A stretch of 64,000 nt of DNA, from contig NZ_CP090419.1 of assembly GCF_032716425.1 (NCBI RefSeq), positions 711,501-775,500 of the forward strand, given 5' to 3'. Made by a program: the position numbers and the translations under genes. This document shows positions 19,572 through 29,369 of this stretch, one piece after another; the stretch's first letter is position 1; the number at the start of each line of letters is the position of its first letter. The notes under the pieces are model-generated. The model ran no database searches, was not told where the DNA came from, and was given only the letters and a program-made list of their open reading frames with translations. Origin of the DNA: Pseudoalteromonas sp. N1230-9 (GTDB lineage: Bacteria > Pseudomonadota > Gammaproteobacteria > Enterobacterales > Alteromonadaceae).

Positions 19572-20129
19572 TTAGGCATGACCAGCTTCGGAACTTAACT
19601 GACTGACGTCAAAGCCCAGCATTGAGACTGCTTTTTCCCAGCGCTTTTCTACTGGGGTGTTAAAGATGATCTCAGGATCTGCTTTGATGATCAGCCACGA
19701 ATTTTCAAGTAGTTCTTGTTCAAGCTGACCTTGCTCCCAACCGGCATAACCCAGTGTAATAATAAATTGCTCGGGTGCTTCTGCTGTCGTTAAGCTTGCC
19801 AGTACATCTTTTGATGTGGTGATCATAATATCACTACTAAGCTTTTGGCTTGCAGCATAGCCTGGCTTTGGGGAGTGCAGTACAAAACCTCTGTCTGTTT
19901 TTACTGGGCCACCGGCATAGACAGCAAGGCTTGCCGCATCTTGGCTTTTATCGTTATCGATCTCAATTTTATCGAGTAACTCACCCACTGTGATATTGAT
20001 GGGTTGGTTAATCACCAAACCCATTGCACCATCTTGGTTATGCTCACAAATGTACGTTACAGCATGCTTAAAGAAAGGGTCTTGCATGCTAGGCGTTGCA
20101 ATTAAGAAATGATTCTCTAATGACTGCAT
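19572..20129 (-). CDS. yqgE: YqgE/AlgH family protein
   Basis: A 185-aa cytoplasmic protein of the UPF0301 (YqgE/AlgH) family. The N-terminal signature 'LIATPSMQDPFFKHAVTYICEH' with GAMGLVINQP, and the later YAGWEQGQLE segment, are all diagnostic. AlgH was named for an effect on alginate production in Pseudomonas; the biochemical role is unknown. The length is normal. It is placed between gshB and ruvX as in most gammaproteobacteria. Confidence 0.94.
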   Translation of the reverse strand: MQSLENHFLIATPSMQDPFFKHAVTYICEHNQDGAMGLVINQPINITVGELLDKIEIDNDKSQDAASLAVYAGGPVKTDRGFVLHSPKPGYAASQKLSSDIMITTSKDVLASLTTAEAPEQFIITLGYAGWEQGQLEQELLENSWLIIKADPEIIFNTPVEKRWEKAVSMLGFDVSQLSSEAGHA

Positions 20130-20153
20130 AGGTCGCCCCTTTTGTTGTTTAAA

Positions 20154-21107
20154 TTAAGTATGGCTCAGTTTTCTTTCAATGGCATCAAATAAGTAGCCAG
20201 TGATTGAAATGTCATAAGCTGCTTCAATCTCTTTTACACAGGTTGGTGCTGTTACATTAATTTCGGTTAAGCGGTCACCAATGATATCCAGCCCCACAAA
20301 AATGAGACCTTTTGCTTTAAGTGTAGGTGCTACCGCTTCTGCGATTTTACGATCTGAGTCGCTTATTGGGCGAGCTTCACCACGACCACCTGCGGCTAAA
20401 TTACCACGTGTTTCACCGTTTTGTGGTATACGAGCAAGACAGTATGGCATGACTTCACCATCGACAACCAAGACGCGTTTATCGCCTTGTTTAATCTCTG
20501 GGATATAATTTTGTGCCATGGCAAAACGGTTACCATGCTCGGTTAATGTTTCGCAAATTACACCGATATTGGCATCGTCTTCTTTGACACGAAAGATTGA
20601 CGCACCACCCATGCCATCTAGCGGTTTTAAAATGATATCTTTATGTTCAGCTAAAAATGCACGAATGTCTGCTTGGCTGCGGGTTACCAATGTATCTGGC
20701 GTGTGTTCGCTAAACCATGCTGTAAATAGCTTCTCGTTTGCATCGCGAAGGCTTTGCGGCTTATTAACAATGAGCGTTCCAGCTTGCTCTGCGCGCTCTA
20801 AAATATAGGTCGCGTAAATATATTCAGTATCAAAAGGCGGATCTTTACGCATTAAAATAACGTCTAAATCGGCAAGGGCAATTGTTGATTTTTCTTCAAG
20901 CTCATACCAATGATTAACATCATCGAAAACACGTGCTTTTGATGCAGTTGCATAACCTTGGCCTTGACGTAGCGATAGGTCGTCCATTTCCATGTAGTAA
21001 AGTTCGTAACCACGTTTTTGCGCTTCCATCATCATTGCGAAGCCCGTGTCTTTTTTAATATTAAAGCCACTAATTGGATCAGAGATTATGCCTAACTTAA
21101 TTGCCAT
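20154..21107 (-). CDS. gshB: Glutathione synthetase
   Basis: A 317-aa cytoplasmic ATP-grasp ligase that joins gamma-glutamylcysteine and glycine to make glutathione. The N-terminal domain holds MRKDPPFDTEYIYATYILE. The ATP-grasp core contains ILKPLDGMGGASIFR, the RVLVVDGE segment and the metal-binding C-terminal INVTAPTC. Length matches E. coli GshB (316). It lies 68 bp downstream of rsmE and 24 bp upstream of yqgE. Confidence 0.97.
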   Translation of the reverse strand: MAIKLGIISDPISGFNIKKDTGFAMMMEAQKRGYELYYMEMDDLSLRQGQGYATASKARVFDDVNHWYELEEKSTIALADLDVILMRKDPPFDTEYIYATYILERAEQAGTLIVNKPQSLRDANEKLFTAWFSEHTPDTLVTRSQADIRAFLAEHKDIILKPLDGMGGASIFRVKEDDANIGVICETLTEHGNRFAMAQNYIPEIKQGDKRVLVVDGEVMPYCLARIPQNGETRGNLAAGGRGEARPISDSDRKIAEAVAPTLKAKGLIFVGLDIIGDRLTEINVTAPTCVKEIEAAYDISITGYLFDAIERKLSHT

Positions 21108-21175
21108 GTTTTTGCCTTAGAATAGAATGACTACACTGTGTCGGTTACTTTTATATATGGGTGTTTTTATGGTTT

Positions 21176-21910
21176 TCAATTCGCTAAATCACCAAACTGC
21201 AGTTGCAGTGCGCTGAGTACTGTTAGCGCAGCAGTTTCAGTACGTAGTACACGTGGGCCTAAGCGGATATCGACAAAAGCTTGTTGCTTAGCAATATTAA
21301 TTTCCTCATCCGTAAACCCGCCCTCTGGGCCAACTAAAAAGCGCACCCCCTCGCTTGGAACTTGAATGGTTTTTATACTGTGTTCTGCGCGTGGGTGTAG
21401 AGTAAGTTTCAGAGCATCGCTTGTTTGCTCTAACCACTCTTTTATATCGATAGGCGGGTGTACGACAGGCACAAAGTTGCGACCAGATTGCTCTGCGGCA
21501 GCAATCGCTATTTTTTGCCATTGTTGATGTTTTTTAGCAAGGCGATCACCGCTTAGTTTGACACCACAGCGTTGGCTAAAAATAGGTGTGATCTCAGTAA
21601 TTCCCAGCTCTACAGATTTCTGAATAGTAAAGTCCATTTTATCGCCACGTGAAATTCCTTGGCCTAAGTGAATTTTAAGCGGTGACTCTACATCATGATT
21701 GATAAACTCTTGCGGCTCTACAATCACGCTCTTTTTACTTACTTCAATAATTTCACTTAAGTACTCTCCGCCTTCGCCATTGAAGATAGAGACTTTTTCT
21801 CCAGCTTTCATGCGAAGTACTCGACCGATATGACCGGCAGCATCATCATCAAGTGCTACTTGGGTGTTTAAAGAAATTGCTGATGGTTGGTAAATATGAG
21901 GAATTCGCAT
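21176..21910 (-). CDS. rsmE: 16S rRNA m3U1498 methyltransferase RsmE
   Basis: A 244-aa SPOUT-class methyltransferase that methylates N3 of U1498 in 16S rRNA within the assembled 30S subunit. An N-terminal PUA-like RNA-binding domain (about residues 1-70) precedes the trefoil-knot catalytic domain, with the SAM-binding knot LVGPEGGFTDEE near residue 191 and the GPRVLRTETA loop near the C terminus. It heads the rsmE-gshB-yqgE-ruvX operon. Confidence 0.96.
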   Translation of the reverse strand: MRIPHIYQPSAISLNTQVALDDDAAGHIGRVLRMKAGEKVSIFNGEGGEYLSEIIEVSKKSVIVEPQEFINHDVESPLKIHLGQGISRGDKMDFTIQKSVELGITEITPIFSQRCGVKLSGDRLAKKHQQWQKIAIAAAEQSGRNFVPVVHPPIDIKEWLEQTSDALKLTLHPRAEHSIKTIQVPSEGVRFLVGPEGGFTDEEINIAKQQAFVDIRLGPRVLRTETAALTVLSALQLQFGDLAN

Positions 21911-21969
21911 TGGATGTCGCTTATCAAATAATTTAGCAATATGGTAAGTATACAGCGCGATGGGTGCAA

Positions 21970-22434
21970 TTAATTATTTAAATCTTCACTTAATGTAAGA
22001 ATATCGGCTGTCGTTTGAGCGATGTCTGTTTGGCAAGATAAGTGGTTTATATGAGCGGCGTCTGGGCAAGGTATAAAATTAAATCCTTGCTCATTTTGGT
22101 GTATTAAAAAGCGTACTTTATGCAGCGAGTTGTAAATAAATTTTTGAGCGTCATCGGCAAGTTGGTAGTCAGTATGGTTAATTAAAACGCCTTTTATATC
22201 ATGGTGCTCATGCAGGTAACTTGCCAATTCGGAAACACTTATTTCATTGCTAAAGTCGCAGTAACAATAATCTTTTATTAGCTCGTCAAACATCAGTTTA
22301 ACCATGTGCCGGCTATTCGCTCCCGCAACGACTAACGTAGAGCCGCCTTTACCTGCAAAATAATGATGCGTAAAAGCATGGCTAAACTCATTGTCGACAT
22401 CAACTAACAAATAATTATTAACTTTAAAGGGCAT
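21970..22434 (-). CDS. Hypothetical protein, 154 aa
   Basis: A small soluble protein without signal peptide or membrane helix. It begins 'NYLLVDVDNEFSHAFTHHYF' and has a glycine-containing 'GKGGSTLVVAGANSRHMVKLMFDEL' stretch (about residues 29-53) and many histidines and aspartates. The alternating strand/helix pattern resembles a Rossmann-like fold, but I see no convincing cofactor motif and do not recognise the family. It lies 28 bp downstream of the membrane protein gene on the same strand, so the two are probably co-transcribed. Confidence 0.6.
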   Translation of the reverse strand: MPFKVNNYLLVDVDNEFSHAFTHHYFAGKGGSTLVVAGANSRHMVKLMFDELIKDYCYCDFSNEISVSELASYLHEHHDIKGVLINHTDYQLADDAQKFIYNSLHKVRFLIHQNEQGFNFIPCPDAAHINHLSCQTDIAQTTADILTLSEDLNN

Positions 22435-22462
22435 ACTGCCTCACTTATTATGTATTTCCATA

Positions 22463-23356
22463 TTAAATCGAAAACATACTAATTAGTAGATAGCCTATCG
22501 CGCCGTAAACGGCAAACTCGATACAGGCAATACCTATGTTATCTTGATGATCCACCTCTAACGATGTATTAATATTCGGTAATGAAATATATTTAATGAT
22601 ATAACTCAAAACATATAACAGTACCCACATAGCACCGCAATGAGAGACTAGCGTGAATAGGTTTTCTACCATCTTACCACTAATAAATGATGCACTGGCA
22701 AGACCAGCATACCCCGCTAAGGCAAGGCCAATGGATTTGCCCGCATAACGAATACCAATAGAGGTATTTTCAAGGTTAAAATTGCTCTGTAAAGAAGCTC
22801 CTTGGTTAGCCTTAGCAAAGCGGTACTCGCGAATTTTACTATCCAGGGCAAACATGCCTTGTAATACAAAAAAGCTAACAGTGGCTATTAGTAAGCTGCT
22901 GTAACCTTGAGTATGGCACCAATTATAAAGGCCTAAACTAATAATACAGTTTGCGATTAACATGCCTGAGTCAACCAAAGCAGCACAGACATTTTGTTTT
23001 AAAATAGCGGCTTCTTCGTTAAAGCGATATAAAATCCACTTGCGATGAATGAGATGGCCCACTTTAATGAAGGTAAATAACAAAGCGATTAAAATGACCA
23101 CCTTCAGTGGATTTGATTGAGCCGCACTTAAACTGATTTCATCAAAAATATAAGCAATGGTCGCAATCACGACGAGAATTTCACTGGCAAAGCTAATCCC
23201 CATTGCAAAATTATCATGTTGTGCGAGCTCTTCTTTAAGCGCTTGTTTTGCTTTAATTTGCGTTAAGATACGAAGAAGTACTATGGTTATGCAAATTACA
23301 GCAAAACTAATAGCAATCGCGACTAAACTAGTGTTAGATAATGATAAATAATGCAT
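22463..23356 (-). CDS. DUF350-like polytopic membrane protein
   Basis: A 297-aa inner-membrane protein with about eight hydrophobic helices in two similar halves. Each half carries a 'N(F/T)(A/S)(M/I)GI..A' signature (DNFAMGISFASEI near residue 48 and ENTSIGIRYAGKSIG near residue 197), resembling the duplicated DUF350 (YjfL) family. The function is unknown; DUF350 genes often accompany envelope stress or polyamine-type enzymes. AGGGA is 6 bases before the ATG. It is divergent from glnE and followed by the 154-aa gene. Confidence 0.65.
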   Translation of the reverse strand: MHYLSLSNTSLVAIAISFAVICITIVLLRILTQIKAKQALKEELAQHDNFAMGISFASEILVVIATIAYIFDEISLSAAQSNPLKVVILIALLFTFIKVGHLIHRKWILYRFNEEAAILKQNVCAALVDSGMLIANCIISLGLYNWCHTQGYSSLLIATVSFFVLQGMFALDSKIREYRFAKANQGASLQSNFNLENTSIGIRYAGKSIGLALAGYAGLASASFISGKMVENLFTLVSHCGAMWVLLYVLSYIIKYISLPNINTSLEVDHQDNIGIACIEFAVYGAIGYLLISMFSI

Positions 23357-23428
23357 GCAGATCCCTGCTAAATAATTCTTTGATAATCATTCTAGTACGG
23401 TTATTGATAAGTTAAAAGAGAGTATTTA

Positions 23429-26221
23429 ATGAGTAATTCACAACCGCTTCCTGACGCGCTTTATCAATTAGGACAAACTCGTTTTAACGGTTTGTACCCT
23501 GAGCAGCCTGTAGACCCGTTGATTGCTAAATTACTGTCTTTGAGTGACTTCGCTTGGAGTTGCTTACAATCTCAACCCGACTTGAAAGATTGGTTGCTAG
23601 ATGAAAGCACATTGGCTTGCCGTAACCCGCAACCGCCACTTACTGATGATGACTTTACTGAGTTAGATGATGCCGCAGCGATGGCCAAGTTGCGATTATA
23701 CCGAGAAAAATATTGGCTTAAGGTTGCGTTCTTAGATGTCTGTTGCGATAACCCAATTGAAGACAGCATCGCTTATATTTCTGCACTTGCTGAGCAGTTA
23801 ATTGATTGTGCAAATCAATGGGCATTCGCACAAGTTGCAAAAGTCAGTGGCATGCCAACAGATGCGTTTGGAAATGCTATTCCAATGCTTGTACTAGGCA
23901 TGGGAAAACTTGGGGGAGGGGAGTTAAATTACTCCTCAGATATCGATCTCATTTTTTCTTACCCAACAGATGTGCCAACTCAAGGTGGACGCCGTTCTAT
24001 TGAAGCGCAAGTTTTTTACACTAAGGTTGCGCAAAAATTAATTATGGCGCTCAACCAAACCACTGTTAACGGCCAAGTTTTCCGTGTTGATATGCGCTTG
24101 AGACCTTTTGGTGAAAGTGGCCCTTTGGTAATGAGCTTTAATGCAATGGAAGATTATTACCAAGAGCAAGGCCGAGAGTGGGAACGTTATGCCATGCTAA
24201 AAGGGCGTTTGATAGGCGCTGAAAATAGCTATTGGGCTGAGTTCTATGAGTTATTAAGACCATTTGTTTATCGTCGATATATTGACTTTTCGGTGATCGA
24301 ATCTTTACGAAAAATGAAACAGATGATTGCTCAAGAAGTGCGACGAAAGCGTTTAACTAACAATATAAAACTGGGCGCTGGTGGTATTCGCGAAGTTGAA
24401 TTTGTGGTGCAAGCATTGCAAATGGTGCGTGGTGGCCGTGAGGCAAACTTACAAACACAATCACTTTTATCAGCCTTACAAGAGCTTACTAACAATCAGG
24501 TTATTGACGCTAAAGAAGCGTCGCTGCTTAGGCATAATTACCTCACATTGCGTCGTATTGAGCAATACTTACAAATATTTGATGATAAGCAAACTCAAAC
24601 ATTGCCCGATGATGAGCAAGACCAGCAACGCTTATGTGTGCTGCTTAATAAAGCCAACTTTGATGAGTGCCTAAAAGCGATTAATGAAACAATGGCCTCA
24701 ATACACAGTGAGTTTGAGCAGGTAATTGGCTTTGAAAGTGACAACGTTGATCCATGTGAAAGTGCATTTATTAGTGCGTGGGAAATGGCCGATGTGTCCT
24801 TGATGGATGATGGTAATTTAGCGTGGCAACAGGCACTTGATGACTTTAAAACACGTTTAACAAAAGCAAAAGTTGGTAGCCGTGGGCGAGATATTCTCGA
24901 CAAGTTGATGCCTTTACTGCTTAAGCAGTTGACAGTGAGTAAAGCCAGTAGTGATGCCTTCACTATGATTTGCCAAGTGCTCAATAAAATCATTTCTCGT
25001 ACAGCTTATTTAGAGCTCTTATATGAAAACCCTGGCGCGTTAAATCAACTGGTTGCTTTGTGCTGTCACAGCAAATGGATAGGTGAACATATCTCTCGTT
25101 ACCCAATTTTGCTTGATGAGTTGATTGATCCCCAAGTACTTTATAAGCCTACTCCGTTATCGGCTTATAAAGACGAAATAAGACAGTACTTCCTTCGTAT
25201 AGAATACGATGATTTAGAGCTGCAAATGGAAGCCTTACGCCAATTTAAACAAACACACCAACTGCGAATTGCCGCAGCGGATGCGACAGGTGTTCTTGAT
25301 GTAATGAAAGTGAGTGACCACTTAACGGCGTTGGCAGAGGCGATTGTTGAGCAGGCTGTGAACATTGCGTGGCATGCGTGTGTTGCACGTTTTGGCCAAC
25401 CAACCAATACCACAGAGCAAGAAAAAGGCTTCGCGGTTATTGCTTACGGTAAAACAGGTGGCTTTGAAGTAGGTTATGACTCTGATTTAGATTTAGTGTT
25501 TGTGCATAATCACGATGGTAGTAGTTATACCGATGGTGATAAGGCGATTGATTCAAGACAGTTCTATTTAAAATTAGCACAGCGTCTAATGCATCTATTT
25601 AACACACGCACTGCATCTGGCATTTTGTACGAGCTTGATACACGCTTGAGGCCTGAAGGAGCGTCAGGGCTGTTGGCAATAAACCTAGAAAGCTTTTATC
25701 ACTATCAACAAACCCAAGCATGGACTTGGGAGCATCAAGCCTTAGTTCGCTCGAGAATGATTTATGGGCAGGCGTCGCTTCATTCTAGATTTGATGAGAT
25801 CAGAGCAATTATTTTGTGCCAAGCACGTGATGATGAAAAATTGAAAAAAGATGTCATAGAAATGCGTGAAAAAATGCGCAATCACTTAGCGAAAGGTAAT
25901 AGTGAATTATTTGACTTAAAACAAGACCATGGTGGAATGACTGATATTGAGTTTATTACACAATATTTAGTCTTAAAATATGCCCCGCAGTATCAAGAGT
26001 TAACGACATGGCCTGATAATGTTCGTATTTTAGAGGATGCAGCTAAGCTTGGCTGTATTGATTCTGAAATGCAACATCAGCTAGTGGCTGCTTACATTGA
26101 ATACCGTTCACGTTATCATGTCATGAGCTTAAACCAGCAAGGTCGATGTGCGCCGCGCACTGAGCTCAAAGAGCATATAAGTTTGGTACAAAGTGCGTGG
26201 CAGCAAGTGTTAGCTTCTTAA
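23429..26221 (+). CDS. glnE: Glutamine synthetase adenylyltransferase/adenylyl-removing enzyme
   Basis: A 930-aa bifunctional cytoplasmic enzyme that adenylylates and deadenylylates the tyrosine of glutamine synthetase in response to PII and glutamine. Two nucleotidyltransferase domains are visible. The N-terminal one (AR) has GMGKLGGGELNYSSDIDLIF near residue 152 and the C-terminal one (AT) has GGFEVGYDSDLDLVF near residue 676; each keeps the paired aspartates. Linker and PII-deamidylase-like helical domains follow each. The length is normal. The 3' end overlaps the convergent TcpQ-like gene by 12 bases. Confidence 0.96.
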   Translation: MSNSQPLPDALYQLGQTRFNGLYPEQPVDPLIAKLLSLSDFAWSCLQSQPDLKDWLLDESTLACRNPQPPLTDDDFTELDDAAAMAKLRLYREKYWLKVAFLDVCCDNPIEDSIAYISALAEQLIDCANQWAFAQVAKVSGMPTDAFGNAIPMLVLGMGKLGGGELNYSSDIDLIFSYPTDVPTQGGRRSIEAQVFYTKVAQKLIMALNQTTVNGQVFRVDMRLRPFGESGPLVMSFNAMEDYYQEQGREWERYAMLKGRLIGAENSYWAEFYELLRPFVYRRYIDFSVIESLRKMKQMIAQEVRRKRLTNNIKLGAGGIREVEFVVQALQMVRGGREANLQTQSLLSALQELTNNQVIDAKEASLLRHNYLTLRRIEQYLQIFDDKQTQTLPDDEQDQQRLCVLLNKANFDECLKAINETMASIHSEFEQVIGFESDNVDPCESAFISAWEMADVSLMDDGNLAWQQALDDFKTRLTKAKVGSRGRDILDKLMPLLLKQLTVSKASSDAFTMICQVLNKIISRTAYLELLYENPGALNQLVALCCHSKWIGEHISRYPILLDELIDPQVLYKPTPLSAYKDEIRQYFLRIEYDDLELQMEALRQFKQTHQLRIAAADATGVLDVMKVSDHLTALAEAIVEQAVNIAWHACVARFGQPTNTTEQEKGFAVIAYGKTGGFEVGYDSDLDLVFVHNHDGSSYTDGDKAIDSRQFYLKLAQRLMHLFNTRTASGILYELDTRLRPEGASGLLAINLESFYHYQQTQAWTWEHQALVRSRMIYGQASLHSRFDEIRAIILCQARDDEKLKKDVIEMREKMRNHLAKGNSELFDLKQDHGGMTDIEFITQYLVLKYAPQYQELTTWPDNVRILEDAAKLGCIDSEMQHQLVAAYIEYRSRYHVMSLNQQGRCAPRTELKEHISLVQSAWQQVLAS

Positions 26222-26785
26222 GCGGCGGCAGTTTTCGCGTATGTAAGGAGAGGGCAGCTCTGTAATAACAGCCGCTCTTTGCTTGAAACAAAAGAAGGTA
26301 TAAACCTCATTTTCAAAGTCGTCGTTGATAGCACGTCCCACTTGATATAAAGCGGACACAAAGTTGCTATCAACACGAAAGTGATCTTTGACGACATAAT
26401 CTTTGCTGAGGTACCAGTAAAGCTCAATTTCTTCATTTCGAGCGTAGTCTGATAACACGTCTTTTAATGTTGTTCCGCTTTCAAAGCGACGTGGTAATAC
26501 ATCACCAGTCCAGTTTGGAGATGAGGGCTGAACTATCTTGCCACGCTCAAACAGAGCCATGTCTAGGCTTGTTTCAGGCTCTTTTAATTTAAGTACGTAT
26601 TTATCACGCTCGTTATTTTTACTGTTAACTTGATTTCTTAGTGACGAATAAAAACGAGAAAGCCCTTGTGCGGCGGCATTTTGAGTATTTTTAATATCGA
26701 TAACAGGCCCTTTACCGAATAAAAAATAAAGAGCTGCTGCAATCAAAATAATAGCTAATGATAAATGCTTAACCCAAAACCACAT
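26210..26785 (-). CDS. TcpQ-like membrane-anchored protein
   Basis: A 191-aa protein with one N-terminal transmembrane helix (about residues 7-24) and a periplasmic remainder. The C-terminal part (about 105-185), with 'FESGTTLKDVLSDYARNEEIELYWYLSKDYVV' and a paired-cysteine tail (FCFKQ...ENC), resembles the toxin-coregulated-pilus Q (TcpQ)/secretin-associated fold, in which a small domain engages outer-membrane partners. This family assignment is from pattern only. It is downstream of the lpxL-like gene on the same strand (58-bp gap) and convergent with glnE. Confidence 0.55.
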   Translation of the reverse strand: MWFWVKHLSLAIILIAAALYFLFGKGPVIDIKNTQNAAAQGLSRFYSSLRNQVNSKNNERDKYVLKLKEPETSLDMALFERGKIVQPSSPNWTGDVLPRRFESGTTLKDVLSDYARNEEIELYWYLSKDYVVKDHFRVDSNFVSALYQVGRAINDDFENEVYTFFCFKQRAAVITELPSPYIRENCRRLRS

Positions 26786-26843
26786 TTCTAATACTCTTGT
26801 TGTTAATTAGATTTATAAAACCACACAATTTAACAAATGTCAC

Positions 26844-27770
26844 TCACTTATAATAAGAAGGGGCATTCTTATCAGGGCGCGTTTTAAAACGTCGATGTAA
26901 CCACATATATTGTTCAGGTGCTCTATTAACCGCTTGCTCCATGCGTTGATTGACACGTGTTACGTCATCAAGGTTATCACCACTTGGAAAGTTTTCCATA
27001 ATCGGGAGTACTTCTAAGTGGTAGCGACCTTGCTCATCACGGCGGCTAGCAAGACTCACTGTTTCACAGTGTTTACTGTTCGCAAAAAGTAGTGTGCCAG
27101 TTGTTGTTGCAGCATCTTTTACTGCATAAAATGGCGCGAATTCACAGCGGTTACGGCCGTAATCTTGATCGGGTAAGTAATAGCAAATCTTTTTATTTTT
27201 TAGTGCTTTTAGCAACCCTTTAACATCACGCTTTCCAACTAAGAACTCATTAGAACGTAAACGGCCATTGGTCGTAAAATATTCCATCAAGGGATTATTG
27301 TGTGGGCGATAAAAACCAATACCTTGATACTTCAACCCCATCACTCGGCTTGCCATTTCTAAATGAAGAATGTGTGGCACGAGCATTAAAACGCCTTTGC
27401 CTGATTGTTGAATTTGTTCAAAGTATTCAAGGCCCTTGATTGAGCCATAGCACTTTCTTACACGCCAATCGGGCCACCACCATGCCATGCCTGTTTCCAT
27501 CATAGCGATACCGGTGTTTTCCATATTCTTAAGCACTAGCTCTTTTTGTTCTTGCTCTGGCATGTCTGGGAAACATAGGCGGATATTGACCTCGGCTATG
27601 TGACGACGACGTTTCATAAAGCGATGAACTAATCTACCTAAACATTTTCCAAGGAATAATTGAAACTTATGTGGTAACCAAGAGATCAAAAATAAGAAGA
27701 AAACGCCAACCCATGTGAGCCAATAACGAGGACCCAAAAAGGATACTTTGAAAGGAGATGAACTAACCAC
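26844..27770 (-). CDS. lpxL: LpxL/HtrB-type lipid A acyltransferase
   Basis: A 308-aa inner-membrane enzyme that adds a secondary (lauroyl or similar) chain to Kdo2-lipid IVA on the cytoplasmic face. An N-terminal hydrophobic helix (about residues 15-32) anchors it; the catalytic HxxxxE box is HILHLE (near residue 129), and the later FYRPHNNP and YYLPDQDYG segments are characteristic. The only plausible start is GTG at 27770, and no strong ribosome binding site precedes it. LpxL, LpxM and LpxP paralogues are hard to separate by eye, so the exact acyl specificity is uncertain. Confidence 0.88.
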   Translation of the reverse strand: MVSSSPFKVSFLGPRYWLTWVGVFFLFLISWLPHKFQLFLGKCLGRLVHRFMKRRRHIAEVNIRLCFPDMPEQEQKELVLKNMENTGIAMMETGMAWWWPDWRVRKCYGSIKGLEYFEQIQQSGKGVLMLVPHILHLEMASRVMGLKYQGIGFYRPHNNPLMEYFTTNGRLRSNEFLVGKRDVKGLLKALKNKKICYYLPDQDYGRNRCEFAPFYAVKDAATTTGTLLFANSKHCETVSLASRRDEQGRYHLEVLPIMENFPSGDNLDDVTRVNQRMEQAVNRAPEQYMWLHRRFKTRPDKNAPSYYK

Positions 27771-27824
27771 TGAAAAGTCTCTAAAAAAATAAAAAGTAAG
27801 TTTAACCGCAAGTCTTTAAAAATA

Positions 27825-27852
27825 CAAAAGCCAGCGAGAGGCTGGCTTTAAA
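27825..27852 (-). terminator. Intrinsic terminator of tolC
   Basis: Stem AAAGCCAGC-CTCTC-GCTGGCTTT with TTTGTATTTTT on the minus strand, 25 bp past the tolC stop. Confidence 0.8.
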
Positions 27853-27876
27853 GTAAGGACCCTATAAAAGAAATAC

Positions 27877-29217
27877 TTAGATTTCTTTTAAACCTTGGTT
27901 AATTGCAGCAAGATCCTCAGCTGTTAATGTACCAGCGGCTTGCTTTAAACGCAGTGTTGAAACAACATAGCGGTAACGCACGTTAGCAAGGTTGCTTTTG
28001 GCGTTGTAAAGGTTTTGTGTGCTGATAAGTACGTCAACGATTGTACGTGTACCTACCTCAAAGCCAGCCTCTGTTGCTTTAAGCGCACTTTCTGCTGAAA
28101 CAACCGCTTGTTGCAACGCTTTGTAAGTTGCGATATCCGATACAACTTGGTTGTAAGAAGTAATCACAGAGCGTGTAACTGCACGCAGGCTTGCTTCTAA
28201 ATCTTCACTGGCTGCTACATAGAATGCACGAGCTTGTTCAGTTGCTGCGACAGTTGCGCCACCAGAATAAATAGGTAGGCTAAAGTTAACGCCCACTGAG
28301 GCACTGTCCGCACGAGGCTCGTGTGAATTTCTGTTTAAGTCAGTTAGGCTGTCGCCGTACGAGGCGTTTAAAGTCAGCTTAGGGTAGTGGCCAGCTTTTG
28401 CTAAGTCGATTTGATCTTTTGCAATATCAACGGTTACTTTTGATACTTGCAAGTTTAAGTTGTTCTCTTCTGCGATTTTTATGTAGTCGGTTGACTGTTT
28501 GTTAGGCGCAACAGTTGAAAACGTGTCAGTATTTAACATGTCTAACTTTGCATGGTATTTGCCTGTGATCTCACGAAGTTGTTCGCGGGCCGTTTCAACG
28601 CTGTTTTTCGCAACAATTTCTTTTGCTACAGAGTTGTCGTACTGTGCTTGTGCTTCATGTACGTCGGTAATCGCTGTCAAACCAACTGCGTAACGTTCTT
28701 TTGTTTGTTGTAATTGACGTTCAATGGCACGTTTTTCAGCCTGTACAAACTCTAAGTTGTCAATTGCGCTAAGTACATTGAAATAACCATCAGCAACACG
28801 AACAATGAGGTCTTGTCTAGCAAAGTCGTACCGTGCGTTTGCTTGCAAAGCTTGTTTATCAGCAATGCCTAATGAATTCCACGCACCCAAGTCAAACAAT
28901 GTTTGGCTCAGACTAATACCGCGGCTAAATACATCTGTATCACGGTCAAATTCAATGTAACCGGTTGTATCGTTGCCTTCGTATAATGTTGCGTCGGTTT
29001 TTTCGTACCCTAAACTTAAACCTAATTGTGGCAATAGCGCACTTAACGCGCGATCGCTCTCATAAGCTTGCGCATCTGCTTGGGCTTTTGCTTTAAGTAC
29101 GGTAGGATCATTTGCTGTAGCAATCTCGTATACTTGGAGTAAATCTTCAGCGTAAGTGGCAGTAGCAGTCAAAGCGCTCGAAAAACCGATCAGCGCAGCG
29201 AGTAGTGTTTTTTTCAT
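27877..29217 (-). CDS. tolC: TolC outer-membrane efflux channel
   Basis: A 446-aa trimeric outer-membrane channel used by tripartite drug efflux pumps and type I secretion. A signal peptide (cleavage near ATYA-EDL, residue 23) precedes two homologous OEP repeats rich in long alpha-helix. The family segment 'YEIATANDPTVLKAKAQADA' starts the mature chain, and 'VGTRTIVDVLISTQNLYNAKSNLANVRYRYV' marks the second repeat. AGGACTG precedes the ATG. It is divergent from nudF, as in E. coli, and ends at a terminator. Confidence 0.94.
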   Translation of the reverse strand: MKKTLLAALIGFSSALTATATYAEDLLQVYEIATANDPTVLKAKAQADAQAYESDRALSALLPQLGLSLGYEKTDATLYEGNDTTGYIEFDRDTDVFSRGISLSQTLFDLGAWNSLGIADKQALQANARYDFARQDLIVRVADGYFNVLSAIDNLEFVQAEKRAIERQLQQTKERYAVGLTAITDVHEAQAQYDNSVAKEIVAKNSVETAREQLREITGKYHAKLDMLNTDTFSTVAPNKQSTDYIKIAEENNLNLQVSKVTVDIAKDQIDLAKAGHYPKLTLNASYGDSLTDLNRNSHEPRADSASVGVNFSLPIYSGGATVAATEQARAFYVAASEDLEASLRAVTRSVITSYNQVVSDIATYKALQQAVVSAESALKATEAGFEVGTRTIVDVLISTQNLYNAKSNLANVRYRYVVSTLRLKQAAGTLTAEDLAAINQGLKEI

Positions 29218-29369
29218 TATTCGTTCAGTCCTTAGACAATTTTCGTACTGTCACCATGGTACTCTTTTTTAGTGAATAACCAAAAAAAAAATGCGTAAAT
29301 CTACATGTCCAAGTGTAACAGAATATAATTGAGTAAATTTTTAGCACAAAACCTAAAGGAATTAGTGTA

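Noticed and set aside
24595..24993. Antisense ORF of 132 codons inside glnE
   Set aside because: It overlaps the well-conserved glnE frame entirely and its product looks like nothing known.
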